NCBI RefSeq assembly: GCF_003265705.1
Contig: NW_020312775.1
Location: 1,720,270 to 1,784,269, forward strand
DNA length: 64,000 bases
Source of the DNA: Callorhinus ursinus
Lineage: Eukaryota > Chordata > Mammalia > Carnivora > Otariidae
Direction: 5' to 3'
Shown here: piece after piece, positions 38,502 through 50,474 of the stretch
Position numbering within the stretch: position 1 is the first letter of the stretch
Layout of the letters: the number at the start of each line of letters is the position of its first letter
The notes under the pieces: generated by a model
The model's database searches: none
What the model was told of the DNA's origin: nothing
Seen by the model: only the letters and a program-made list of their open reading frames with translations
Position numbers and translations under genes: made by a program

Positions 38502-38792
38502 CTTAGTTTTATTTTATTTATTTATGTATTTATTTTTAATTTGAGTATAGTTGACACACAGTGTTATATTAGTTTCATGTGTACAGCATAGTGATTCAAC
38601 AAGTTATACATTATGCTATGCTGACCAGAAGTATAGCTACCTTCTGTCACCATACAACACTATTACAACACCATTGACTATATTCCCTATGCTGTGACTT
38701 TTATTCCCATGATTATTTATTGCATAACTAGAAGCCTGTATCTCCCACCCCCTTTCAATCATTTTGCCCACCTCCCTACCCCCTTAGTTTTA
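38502..38792 (-). mobile_element. LINE-1 3' end, antisense, older
   Basis: T-rich start, then 'gagtatagttgacacacagt' and 'gttatattagtttcatgtgt' followed by 'acagcatagtgattcaac', the reverse complement of an older carnivore LINE-1 3' end. CTTAGTTTTA at 38502-38511 and 38783-38792 is the likely target-site duplication. Confidence 0.85.
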
Positions 38793-39315
38793 GAACTGGC
38801 ATTTTAGTTAATATATGTTGGGTTAGTTCCTTATTCTATGAATTCCATTAGAGTGAAAGCTTATTTCTGGAATTTTTCTTATCTGCTATTTTTAATGCCC
38901 TATCAAGTGTATTATCAATTTGTGTGACCCATGATGGCTCCATAACTCAGCTCACAGAGGAATTAGGGTGAGACCAACCTCATGCAGAGAAATCTCCGTC
39001 GTCAGCTTTCAGCTTTCATTTTGGAGCTTCCTTTGTCATATCCTTCAAAAACCTGTCACTATGGAGTGTTCCTTTAGTGCAAAAGGGCAGGAAGGAGCTC
39101 AGCCTGTTTGGAGTCTGTCATTCTTTATGCACTCCTTTGTGATAGATAGAAAAAGGCAGTAGGCAAGGAATCTTGTTCTGAGAGCATAGAAATGAGGCCT
39201 GTGAGAAATTCATCCAGTACAGAAGTCAGATGCAATGGAGATTCTTGTGTCTTGGTGGTTACTGCGCTCTGGTTCTCATGAAAGACTAACCTCAACAATT
39301 AGCAGTGCCACTCAT
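38793..39315. other. Intergenic sequence, no supported gene
   Basis: Unique-looking sequence. The open frame at 38968-39162 has no family features. Confidence 0.5.
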
Positions 39316-39319
39316 GGGA

Positions 39320-39800
39320 CTGTCTGAGCTCCCACTGTGTGCACACCACTCTTCTAGGCACAGCTGAGGGGGAAGAATAGGAGGCATGATTACAAGGAGC
39401 TCACTATGAACTTGGGGAAAGTAATTTTTTTTTTGCATAGCAAATGACTTATAGTAACATCTGCAAAACAGTATACAAATGAATGCAAATTAATATGACA
39501 CAACTAGAATAAGGATGCAACATGGAAGCTCAGAACTAAGAGGTGATCATAGTGAAGAAGGGTTAATAAGAAAAGGCTTCCTAGAGGAGGAGAATTTTAA
39601 ACAGAATTTTGAATGAAGGAGGCCCATGACCCATACGTATAGTCTTCCTGGCACCATTCTTTCATGTAGTAAATATTTGGCATCTGTTGTAGCATGACAC
39701 TATGCAGGATTCTCTGGGGGATACATAGGGGTCCAAAGCTCCACCTCTGCCTTCCTTCAGGAGCTTCCAATCTGATAAGGAGGTTCACTTCTCCCCAGCT
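39320..39800 (-). repeat. L2 LINE fragments
   Basis: Two L2-like pieces in reverse orientation. One covers about 39320-39640 ('acaaggagctcactatgaac', 'aggcttcctagaggaggaga'). The other covers about 39660-39800 ('tgcaggattctctgggggat', 'ttccttcaggagcttccaat'). Confidence 0.65.
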
Positions 39801-42780
39801 CCTGATGTTTCCTTCTATGTGAAGTAACATCCCATTAACATAACACTCTGGCCTCTCTGTTCCCTCATTCCATCCTCTCTTGAGGAGAAGGTGTAATTGT
39901 TCTGATTAGTGAGTTTGAGAGAGGGTGCTGGGCAGCTATAGCTTAGCAGTGCCCTATGCTTTACTTGAGATCCTTGTAGCTTATGTCTTTTGAGATACAT
40001 TTTAGCCTGCTCCACCATGCCTTAAGTCATATATGTGGGGGTCCCCACATGGGAGGACTGTTGACTTCTAGTGCCACTTGTGATAGGGAGTTAAGTCTAC
40101 CTAGTTTTGGTTTTCAGATTTAGGAAACTCACCCAAGCTATGTCCTTGACTCTAGACTTCAGTAGTAAAAAAAAAAAAGTGATATTTTAATGTCTATCAT
40201 CTGAATTCTTTATCTAGAAGTCAGTTGACTCAGAAGTCAAAGGAGCACTATTTATTTGGCCTAGTTATTCCACACCCACCAAAGTATAATAGGAGATATG
40301 AAACAAGTCCATATATAATGATAAGAAAAGGTGAATGTGATAAGCACTGTTAATGTGGCTTGGACCATTTAAGATTTTTCTTTTAACTCTGCAGAGCCTG
40401 TCACCAATATATAGTCTCTTTTGAGACTCTCAACATTTACAGAATTGGTTGCAGGCTGGCCACTTTTCACTTGCTTTCAACTGTCTCTTGACTTTCTGAT
40501 TGTTGACTTTCAACCCTTCCTCTCATTTCTACTCCTGGCCTCTCTCCTGAGTCTCTGACTTGTATATTCAGTTGCCTACTAGACATCTCGATTTGGATGT
40601 TACACTGTATAGTCCAACTTTAAGTGACCAAAATAGAACCCTTGAGTCTGCAGAACTCCACCACAACCTGTACCTCTCCCAGTTTTTCTCATCTCAGTAA
40701 ACAGCACCATCATCCATCCAGGTGCTCAAGTGAAAGATCTTTGTGAGGTCTATGTTGGTGTGGTGGTTTGACCATGCCTGTCTCTTGGGTATCATCTTTC
40801 TCCTTTTTTTTTCTGTACTATAACTACTGTGCCTCTCAGGGTATCAGGCCCAGAGTGGGCACTCAATAGATATTTGTTGAATAAGTATATTTTATTAATT
40901 AAACCTGATTATAGACTTTATAACTTATTGCAGCAGTTTGTCTTTGGACCTTTGCTTTTTTCCCATTGAATTCTAGCATCATCTTGCCCCTCTCTAACCA
41001 AGACTAAAACGTGCTTTTGTCCTAGGCCAGTGCAGATAAATTACTTTGAAAATTCAGAGGAGGGGACTAGGATGGGAGAATTATGGAAAGTTCAGGGAAG
41101 AAGAATAATTTGAACTGGACCTTGAAAGCAGGATTTTGATATGTGGAGAGATAGAGGCATGGGAATGAGACATCACTAGTGAAGGAATTCACTAAGGGAA
41201 AGATGTAGAGAGAGGCAGAGAAGCACTGAGTATTTTGGAACAAAGCCAATAGACTGATCTGTGAAGAGGTATATTGGATGCTAGAATTAGAAAGGTAAGC
41301 TACAGCCAGTTTTTGGAGAGAAAACGTGTCTAAAATTCATCTAGAAAACATGAATCTGCTTGGTAAAACTGTGCAATATGAACTCTTCACTAAAACTGTT
41401 AAACTATAAATGAAAGCTTCATAGACAGAGTATGAAATTAAAGTCTGTTCCATTAGGTATGACCAATTTTCCTGTGAGAAGAGCTTGGTTGAATTTTGGA
41501 GAATTTCACAGTAATATGCTACTTTTGACAATGTTAATATTTCTTGTAAAATTCTTCACATCCTGAACATTCTCTTGGATTTGCTGTGAAACTGCAAGTG
41601 CAATTATTCTCCTTGTCATCTTATGAAAACACATGTTTCATGTTCATCCATTCTATGGGCACTCCAGTTCTCCCCTGGATTCTAAGGGCAAATTCTCACC
41701 TTAAACAGTAGAAATGCAGTGTTGGGAGTACTTTCCAGTTAAGGAGCTTCCACTGGCCTCAGCATCAGGGAATAATTAGTGTGTAATGTAGAACAGTGTG
41801 AGAAATTGTTCAATTTCAGGAAGAACAATTGTTGAAGAGAAAATGGATCCATTTTCCCAGTTCCACATTTGAATACATTTGTGCTGGCTGCTTGCTTTTG
41901 TGAATTGGAGGCCACCCAGCAAGTTGCTGTTTTTAGCAGTTCATTATTTCACCAGACTCATTTACATCTCTATTTTTGCAGAAATGCTCTCTCTTTGGGG
42001 TGGGCTCCCCTGGGACTGGGGGTGTTCCTCAGACTACTGGGTGTGGGCATGTATATGAGTGCAAGGAAGGAATGTCTACCTCATTTCAGCCTGACTTGGA
42101 AAGGACTAAAGAGCTGCCTTCTAAAATGGGAAGAGTCATCATATGAGAAAGTGAGTAGATGATCTTTGAAGCTTCAGAGGATAGATCTAGGACTAATTGG
42201 CAGAAGTTCTGAAGAGGCAGACTTTGGTTTATCATAGGAGCTTTGTCACAGTCAGCTGCTCAGAAAGGATGAACTGCCTAGTTAGTTAATGACTTTTGTG
42301 TTGAAATGATATGGTAGAGAAAATTTCTGCATTGGGTGGTGGGAGGTAGGATAACTTCAAAGATGTCTTTCCAAGTTCTGTTCATCTGTGAATCCTACTG
42401 CCTGTATATCAAATTCTACCCATGTTTAAAGATCAAGCCCTAATCTCATTTTCTGCACAAGGCCTTCTATAGCACTTGTCCATTCTCTGTACTTGACAGC
42501 AATTATTTATGGCCTTATGTTGTTAGTCCAAGGTGTCAAAAACAGCTGTCCCCAGATACATAGAATGCCCCCCGCATTCCTTACAGATTATATATAAATT
42601 ATATATATATATGTATATATATAATAGCCTTCTCTAACTTTTAACCCATTTCTGAATTTTACTCTAAGCTTACTCCCTACCCCAATCTGTTTGGCAATCC
42701 AAGATGGGGTAAGATCCAGAGAAGGGATGAGGATATCGATTTCACACATTATGTGTTTTGCACTTACCTTGCTCAAGATC
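39801..42780. other. Intergenic sequence with faint L2 traces, no supported gene
   Basis: Mostly unique. L2-like traces occur at about 40840-40890 (forward: 'gggcactcaatagatatttg') and about 41085-41260 (reverse). An AT microsatellite lies at about 42587-42625. The open frame at 41869-42162 (97 codons) shows no family features. Confidence 0.5.
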
Positions 42781-42784
42781 CTGT

Positions 42785-42842
42785 CCTAAGCCTCAGTGAA
42801 CAAAATACATTAGTGAAGAAAATAGAAAAATATCCTGGCCTT
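42785..42842 (-). repeat. L2 LINE fragment, left part, split by insertions
   Basis: 'gcctcagtgaacaaaataca' and 'atatcctggcctt' resemble the reverse complement of the L2 3' region. The expected continuation ('tatggagcttacat') appears only at 48283, beyond the SINE and LINE-1. Confidence 0.55.
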
Positions 42843-43041
42843 GGGCACCTGGGTGGCTCAGTTGGTTAAGTGGCTGCCTTTGGCCCAGGTTGGGATCCCA
42901 GGGTCCTGGGATCGAGTCCCACGTCAGGCTCCCTGCTCAGTGTGGAGCCTGCTTCTCCTTCTCCCTCTGCCATTCTCCCTGCCTGTGCACATGCTCTCTC
43001 TCTTTCCCTATCTCTCTGTCAAATAGATAAATAAAATCTTT
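42843..43041 (+). mobile_element. Can-SINE interrupted at its A-tail
   Basis: Head GGGCACCTGGGTGGCTCAGT, then 'gtcctgggatcgagtcccac', a CT-rich region and an (AAAT)n tail. Its 17-bp target-site duplication AAAAATATCCTGGCCTT is split: left copy at 42826-42842, right copy 5.2 kb away at 48266-48282, because a LINE-1 inserted in the tail. Confidence 0.93.
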
Positions 43042-43101
43042 AAAAAAAAATCCTGATGTTAGCATTTTGTTCTCTCATTCATCTATTCTCCTCTGGACAA
43101 A

Positions 43102-43996
43102 ATGACAAGAAGGAAAAAATCACCCCAACAAAAAGAACAAGAGGCAGTGCCGACTGCCAGGGACCGAATGCCAGGGACATTAGTAAGATGTCAGAACTAG
43201 AGTTCAGAATGATGATTTTAAAGATACTAGCTGGGCTTGAAAAAAGCATGGAAAATATTAGAGAAACCCTTTCTGGAGAAATAAAAGAACGAAAATCTAA
43301 CCAAGTCGAAATCAAAAAGTCTATTAATGAGGTGCCATCAAAAATGGGGGCTCTAACTGCTAGGATAAATGAGGCATAAGAGAGAATTAGCGATATAGAA
43401 GACCAAATGATGGAAAATAAAGAAGCTGAGAAAAAGAGAGATAAACAACTACTGGATCATGAGGGCAGAATTTGAGATAAGTGATACCATAAGACAAAAC
43501 AACATTAGAATAATTGGGATCCCAGAAGAAGAAGAAAGAGAGAGAGGGGAGGAAGGTATATTGGAGCAAATTATAGCAGAGAACTTCCCTAATTTGGGGA
43601 AGGAAACAGGCATCAAAATCCAGGAGGCACAGAGAACCCCCCCTCAAAATCAATAAAAATAGGTCAACACCCCGGTATCTAATAGTAAAACTTACGAGTC
43701 TCAGAGACAAAGAGAAAATGCTGAAAGCAGCTCGGGAGAAGAGATCTGTAACCTACAATGGTAGAAACATTAGATTGGCAACAGACCTATCCACAGAGAC
43801 CTGGCAGGCCAGAAAGGACTGGCATGGTATATTCCGAGCACTAAATGAGAAAAATATGCAGCCAAAAATACTATACCCAGCTAGGCTGTCATTGAAAATA
43901 GAAGGAGAGATAAAAAGCTTCCAGGATAAACAAAAACTAAAGGAATTTGCAAACACAAAATCAGCCCTACAAGAAATATTCAAAGGGGTCCTCTAA
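43102..43996 (+). pseudogene. LINE-1 ORF1 pseudogene (RNA-binding protein)
   Basis: ORF1 proteins form trimers through a coiled coil and bind LINE-1 RNA. Seen here: an N-terminal MTRRKKSPQQ-type start at 43102, a Lys/Glu-rich coiled-coil region, the RNA-recognition part with 'ENFPNLGKETGIKIQEAQR', and a C-terminal domain with 'LSTETWQARK' and 'MQPKILYPARLS'. At least three frame changes (near 43150, 43450-43480 and 43660-43720) and in-frame stops (TAA at 43377, TGA near 43473) inactivate it. It lies 81 bases before ORF2, the usual spacing. Confidence 0.92.
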
Positions 43997-44077
43997 GGAA
44001 AGAGAGAGCCTAAAAGCAACATAGACCAGAAAGAAACAGAGATAATATACAGTAACAGTCACCTTACAGGCAATACA

Positions 44078-47000
44078 ATGGCACTAAATTCATATCTTTC
44101 AATAGTTACCCTGAATGTAAATGGGCTAAATGCCCCAATCAAAAGACACAGGCTATCAGGTTGGATAAAAAAACAAGACCCATCAATATGCTGTCTGCAA
44201 GAGACTCATTTTAGACCCAAAGACACCCCCAGATTGAAAGTGAAGGGGTGGAAAACCATTTACAATGCTAATGGACACCAAAAGAAAACTGGGGTGGCAA
44301 TCCTTTTATTAGACAAATTAGATTTTACCAAAGACTGTAATAAGAGATGAGGAAGGACACTATATCCTACTTAAAAGATCTATCCAAGAAGAAGATCTAA
44401 CAATTGTAAATATCTATACCCCTAACATGGGAGCAGCCATTTATATAAGGCAATTAATAACAAAAGTGAAGAAACACACTGACAACAATACAATAATAGT
44501 GGGGGATTTTAACACGCCCCTCACTGAAATGGACAGATCATCTAAGCAAAAGATCAACAAGGAAATAAAGACTTTAAACGACACACTGGACCAAATGGAC
44601 TTTACAGACATATTCAGAACATTCCATCCCAAAGCAACAGAATACACATTCTTCTCTAGTGCCCATGGAACATTCTCCAGAACACATCACATCCTAGGTC
44701 ACAAATCAGGTCTCAACCAGTACCGAAAGATTGGGATCATTCCCTGCATATTTTCAGACTAAAATGCTTTGAAACTAGAACTCAATCACAAGAGGAAAGT
44801 CAGAAAGAACTCATATACATGGAGGCTAAAGAACATCCTACTAAAGAATGAATGGGTCAACCAGGAAATTAAAGAAGAATTAAAAAAATTCATGGAAACC
44901 AATGAAAATGAAAAGACAACTGTTCAAAATCTTTGGGATGCAGCAAAGGCAGTCCTGAGAGGAAAGTATAGAGCAATACAAGCCTTTCTCAGGAAACAAG
45001 AAAGGTCTCAAATATACAACCTAACCCTACACCTAAAGGAGCTGGAGAAAGAACAGCCAATAAAGCCTAAACCCAGCAGGAGAAGAGAAATAATAAAGAT
45101 CAGAGCAGAAATCAATGAAATGGAAACCAAAAGAACAGTGGAACAGATCAACGAAACAAGGATCTGGTTCTTTGAAAGAATTAACAAGGTTGATAAACCC
45201 CTGGCCAGACTTATCAAAAAGAAAAGAGAAATGACCCAAATCAACAAAATAATGAATGAAAGAGATCACAACCAACACCAAAGAAATACAAAAAATTATA
45301 AGAACATATTATGAGCAACTCAATGGCAGCAAATTAGATGATCTGGAAGAAATGCATGCATTCCTAGAGATATATCAACTACCAAAATTGAACCAGGAAG
45401 AAATAGAAAACCTAAACAGACCTATAACCACTAAGGAAATTGAAGCAGTCATCAAAAATCTCCCAAAAAACAAAAGCCCAGGGCCAGATGGCTTCCCAGG
45501 GGAATTCTATCAGACATTTCAAGAAGAATTAATACCTATTCTCCTGAAACTGTTCCAAAAAATAGAAATGGAAGGAAAACTTCCAAACTCTTTTTATGAG
45601 GCCACCATTACCATGATCCCCAAACCAGACAAAGACCCCATCATAAAGGAGAATTACAGACCTATATCCCTGATGAACATGGATACAAAATTCTCACCAA
45701 AATACTAGCCAATCGGATCCAACAGTACATTAAAAGGATTATTCACCACGATCAAGTGGAATTTATCCCTGGGATGCAAGGTTGGTTCAATATCTGCAAA
45801 TCAATCAGTGTGATACAATACATTAATAAAAGAAAGAACAAAAACCATATGATCCTCTCAATAGATGCAGAAAAAGCATTTGACAAAGTACAACATCCTT
45901 TCTTGATCAAAACTCTTCAGAGTATAGGGATAGAGGGTACATACCTCAATATCATAAAAGCCATCTATGAAAAACCCACAGTGAATATCATTCTCAATGG
46001 GGAAAAACTGAGAGCATTCCCCCTAAGGTCAGGACCATGGCAGGGATGTCCACTCTCACCACTGCTATTCAACATAGTATTAGAAGTCCTAGCCACAGCA
46101 ATCAGACAACAAAAAGAAATAAAAGGCATCCGAATTGGCAAAGAAGAAGTCAAACTCTCACTGTTTGCAGATGATATGATACTTTATGTGGAAAACCCAA
46201 AAGACTCCACCCCAAAACTGCTAGAACTCATACAGGAATTCAGTAAAGTGGCGGGCTCTAAAATCAATGCACAGAAATCAGTGCCATTCCTATACACCAA
46301 CAACAAGACAGAAGAGAGACAAATTAAGGAGTCGATCCCATTTACAATTGCACCCAAAACCATAAGATACCTAGGAATAAATCTAACCAAAGAGGCAAAG
46401 GATCTGTACTCAGAAAACTATAAAATACTCATGAAAGAAATTGAGGAAGACACAAAGAAATGGAAAAACTTTCCATGCTCATGGTTTGGAAGAACAAATA
46501 TTGTGAAAATGTCAATGCTACCTAGAGCAATCTACACATGTAATGCAATTTGTATCAAAATACCATCCACTTTCTTCAAAGAAATGGAACAAATAATCCT
46601 AAAATTTGTATGGAACCAGAAAAGACCCCAAATAGCCAGAGGAATGTTGAGAAAGAAAAGCAAAGCTGGTGGCATCACAATTCTGGACATCAAGCTCTAT
46701 TACAAAGCAGTAATCATGAAGACAGCATGGTACTGGCACAAAAACAGACACATAGATCAATGGAACAGAATAGAGAGCCCAGATATGGACCCTCAACTCT
46801 ATGGTCAACTAATCTTTGACAAAGAAAGAATGCCCAATGTCAAAAAGACAGTCTCTTCAACAAATGGTGTTGGGAAAATTGGACAGCCACATGCAGAAGA
46901 ATGAAATTGGACCATTGCCTTACACCACACACAAAAATAGACTCAAAATGGTTGAAAGACCTAAATGTGAGAGAGGAGTCCATCAACATCCTAAAGGAGA

Positions 47001-47731
47001 ACACAGCCAGCAACCTCTTCGACCTCAGCCGCAGCACCTTCTTCCTAGAAACATCGCCAAAGGCAAGGGAAGCAAGGGCAAAAATGAACTACTGGGACTT
47101 CATCAAGATAAAACGCTTTCGCACAGCAAAGGAAACAGTCAACAAAACCAAAAGACAACCGACAGAATGGGAGAAGATATTTGCAAATGACATATCAGAT
47201 AAAGGGCTAGTATCCAAAATCTATAAAGAACTTCTCAAACTCAACACCCAAAGAACAAATGATCCAATCAAGAAATGGACAGAAGACATGAACAGACATT
47301 TTTCTAAAGAAGACATCCAAATGGCCAACAGACACATGAAAAAGTGCTCAACATCGCTCAGCATCAGGGAAATCCAAATCAAAACCTCAGTGAGATACCA
47401 CCTCACACCAGTCAGAATGGCTAAAATTAACAAGTCAGGAAACGACAGATGTTGGCGGGGATGTGGAGAAAGGGGAACCCTCCTACACTTTTGGTGGGAA
47501 TGCGAGCTGGTGCAGCCACTCTGGAAAACAGTATGGAGGTTCTTCAAAAAGTTGAAAATAGAGCTACCATACAATCCAGGAGTTGCACTACTGGGTATTT
47601 ACCCCAAAGATACAAATGTAGGGATCTGAAGGGGTATGTGCACCCTGTTGTTATGGTAGCAATATCCACAATAGCCAAACTGTGGAAAGAGCCAGGATGT
47701 CCATCGACAGATGAATGGATAAAGAAGAAGT

Positions 47732-47801
<70 letters not shown>

Positions 47802-47936
47802 ATGGAATATTATGCAGTCATCAAAAAGAATGAAATCTTGCCATTTGCAATGATGTGGATAGAACTGGAGGATATTATGCTGAGCGAAATAAGTCCATCA
47901 GAGAAAGACATGTATCATATGACCTCACTGATATGA
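44078..47936 (+). pseudogene. LINE-1 ORF2 pseudogene (endonuclease-reverse transcriptase)
   Basis: ORF2 nicks target DNA and copies LINE-1 RNA there. The endonuclease starts at 44078 with SIVTLNVNGLNAPIKRHRLS and has the catalytic QETH near 44198. The reverse transcriptase lies at about 45420-46400, with the active-site FADD at 46164-46175. The C-terminal cysteine motif, [18 protein letters not shown], lies near 47450-47506. Stops at 44348 and 44760, and frame changes near 44350-44430, 45256-45314, 45700-45756 and 46850-46901, break it. The segment 45756-46904 still reads open for 382 codons, but only because the decay is moderate. A TA/CA microsatellite at 47734-47801 sits inside the codons for the last residues. 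Confidence 0.95.
47734..47801. repeat. (TA)n(CA)n microsatellite inside LINE-1 ORF2
   Basis: About 24 TA units followed by about 10 CA units. They replace the short 'gtatatatatacaatggaat'-type motif usual near the end of LINE-1 ORF2. Tyr-Ile and His-Thr runs in overlapping frames derive from it. Confidence 0.95.
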
Positions 47937-48282
47937 GGAATTCTTAATCTCAGGAAACAAACTGAGGGTTGCTAGAGTGGTGGAGGGTTGGAGGAATGGG
48001 ATGGCTGGGTGATAGACATTGGGGAAGGTATGTGCTATGGTGAGCGCTGTGAATTGTGCAAGACTCTTGACTCACAGATCTGTACTTCTGAAACAAATAA
48101 TACATTATATGTTAAAAAAAAAAAGAAGATAGCAGGAGGGGAAGATTGAAGGGGGGCAAATCAGAGGGGAAGACGAACCATGAGAGACTATGGACTCTGA
48201 AAAACAAACTGAGGGTTCTAGAGGGAAGGGGGGGTGGGAGGATGGGTTAGCCTGGTGATGGGAAAAAAAATATCCTGGCCTT

Positions 48283-48345
48283 TATGGAGCTTACATGTAT
48301 ATCAAATACCAGCACATAAGAAACACTCAATATATTCTAACTTCC
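48283..48345 (-). repeat. L2 LINE fragment, right part
   Basis: 'tatggagcttacatgtatat' continues the L2 pattern broken off at 42842. It is short and diverged. Confidence 0.5.
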
Positions 48346-48380
48346 TTTCTTTCAAATCTCCTCTGCTAGTATGGCATCAA

Positions 48381-48610
48381 AGAAATAACATTTATTGAAC
48401 ATCTACCGTGTGCTCTGTGCTTACACATGTGATCTTATTCAACCTTTGAAACAACCCCAAAAAGTACATCTCATTTACACTCTTACATCAGAAAAACTGA
48501 GGATCACAAGATTAAGTATTTTATCTAAGACCAAATTACACATAGCACAATTTTATCTAAGACCAAATTATAAGTTGAACATAGGTCTGTCTGATTTCAG
48601 ACTCATGTTT
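48381..48610 (+). repeat. MIR SINE with a 32-bp internal duplication
   Basis: 'aacatttattgaacatctac', 'aaaactgaggatcacaagat' and 'acataggtctgtctgatttc' follow MIR. TTTTATCTAAGACCAAATTA occurs twice (48519-48538 and 48551-48570), a short tandem duplication inside the element. Confidence 0.85.
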
Positions 48611-48724
48611 GTGCATTAGGCTGCTTCCAAGAAGCATAATGTTTCTTGGTTATTCTATGGGTGGTAATTTTCTACATAGCTGAAGATCATCTTTTGTAAT
48701 ATTAAATTATGGCCTCAAAAGGCA

Positions 48725-48835
48725 TGACCCTCATACTTTGGGGTGCATAAGAATCACATAGGAAGCTTGATAAAAATGAAGATATCGGAATTCAAATGAG
48801 GCCAGTAATCTTCACTTTAACAAGTACCTACCTGT
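48725..48835 (-). repeat. MER5-like DNA transposon fragment
   Basis: 'ggggtgcataagaatcacat' followed by 'aggaagcttgataaa' resembles one end of a MER5-type element in reverse orientation. The rest is weak. Confidence 0.5.
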
Positions 48836-49590
48836 AAATAACTTTGATATCCACAGGCCATAGAGCATACTTTTAAGGACCCAAGGTCCTTTACAGCTCT
48901 AACACTTTGTGTTTCTATGAGATTTTGACAAGTTCCAATTTTGTTATTTATAATGAGTAAGAGCACTTTTGAGATTCATTAGCAGTCAGTATAGTCATTA
49001 TTATCAACTCCACCACCACCTTCAGCACCATCAGATATAGTTGTTACCCATTTTTAAGCCACTTTATGGATATTTTTTCTTCCTGGGGAATACTTGTGCA
49101 AGGGGTAGCCTTTCTCCTCTGCTGGTACTTCCTGGCTGGCTGGTTAGCCCATACAAGATCGACAAAACCAAACAGTTTGAGGGTGGGCTTTATAAAGGCA
49201 TTAAACTACAATTAGTAGTTTTTAGATCATATACCTTGAGAATAATCAGTATTATGGATTTGGGCTATTCAGCCCCACTGAAGGCCTGGTTTTTCCCACT
49301 CAATGAATTTATTTTTTATGACCATGATGCCACCTCCCACCACCTTTTGAAAATGTTGCCTTTAGTGGACTCACTGTTGACAAGAGAAGTTTTGTGCTTT
49401 GGGGCTTAACTGCTGAACTTTTTCTTTTGAGAGTAAGGTTGGTTGGGTACTGGCAATGGGCAATATAGGATTTCAATAGCTGCATCTTGGAATTTACATG
49501 CTTTTCCACTCAACAACATTATAAGAGGTTAGAGTATCTCTCACATTGTCTTAGCATGGTTCTGGGCCCTCAGTATACAATTGATTGATT
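48836..49590. other. Intergenic sequence, no supported gene
   Basis: No repeat family or gene recognised. Open frames at 49041-49409 and 49309-49509 show no family features. Confidence 0.5.
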
Positions 49591-49591
49591 A

Positions 49592-49850
49592 TTCACAATA
49601 GCTAACATTTATTGGTTATTGACCATGTGTCAGCCACTATAGTAAATGTTTCACATGCTAATCACCTTGTTCAATTCTCCTAACAATCCTTGTCTATAGT
49701 TTTGTGGTTTTCATTTTACAAATGAAGAAACTGGCTGGAACTTAGAGAGCTTGAGCAACTCAAGTGCACACAGCTAGGAAGTGGTAGGACTGGAATTTAG
49801 ACGCAGTCTAATGGCAAAGTTTTCCCCTCTATTTTCAACCTGTGTATTCT
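49592..49850 (+). repeat. MIR SINE
   Basis: 'caatagctaacatttattgg', 'tttcattttacaaatgaaga', 'cttagagagcttgagcaact' and 'acacagctaggaagtggtag' give a nearly complete MIR. Confidence 0.92.
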
Positions 49851-50470
49851 ATGCTTTATAAAAATGAAAAGGCAATATCTTAGAGGAGCTTGAACATTTG
49901 GTTATGAGATTAAGGGTTTACAGGTTAAGCTGGAAGAGAAAGGGATTCAATCATGTTTGAATTTCTCAAAACATAATTTTTGCTAACATATGGTTTACTT
50001 TTCTTTCTTTTTATATTAATAAATCTTTTCTATATGACTGTGCACTTAGTAAATAGCTAATGATAATGGCTGCCACCTGTATTCCTCAAAAATAGATGGA
50101 AAGTTAGAATGCCATTACAATTAATGTGCATGAAAATGAACATTGTCAAATTAACACAGAGTATTACAGTGCAGAATGTAATGTGGCAGCATTTTCAGCA
50201 TAGAAATAAACATGGACTAATTAGGCATCACTGTTCCCCACTGATGAGTCTGCAGCCACACAGCTACTTTGTCCCTTATCTCTATATGGGCAGTATTTCT
50301 AAAAGTAGCCAAAGAAAACATAGCTCAGTGCTTGCTTAGCTCTCAGCCTTCTCTCCTCCTCTCCTCTTTGCTTCACTGTACTTATGTTGTGGAGCTGTGG
50401 AGACGTATTCCTTTTGGAATTTCTTATTGTTGCTATTATTCTTATTATCTAGTTTTATTTTCATTTAAAA
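49851..50470. other. Intergenic sequence, no supported gene
   Basis: AT-rich unique sequence without a recognised repeat or gene. Confidence 0.45.
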
Positions 50471-50474
50471 AATA

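Larger units (their letters stand above)
43042..48265 (+). mobile_element. 5.2-kb decayed LINE-1, from just before ORF1 to within the 3' UTR
   Basis: A non-LTR retrotransposon inserted in the tail of the preceding SINE. It lacks most of the 5' UTR and starts about 45 bases before the ORF1 ATG. It keeps ORF1 (43102-43996), ORF2 (44078-47936) and part of the 3' UTR. Both frames are broken by stops and frameshifts, so it cannot make working proteins. The 3' UTR stops at 'cctggtgatggg', short of the usual end as seen at 24.4-24.54 kb, and joins directly to an A run. AAAAAAAAATCCTG at 43042-43055 and AAAAAAAATATCCTG at 48263-48277 may be its own target-site duplication. Confidence 0.93.

Noticed and set aside
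45756..46904. 382-codon open frame as a host gene
   Set aside because: It is the reverse transcriptase part of a decayed LINE-1 (FADD motif at 46164) with broken frames on both sides.
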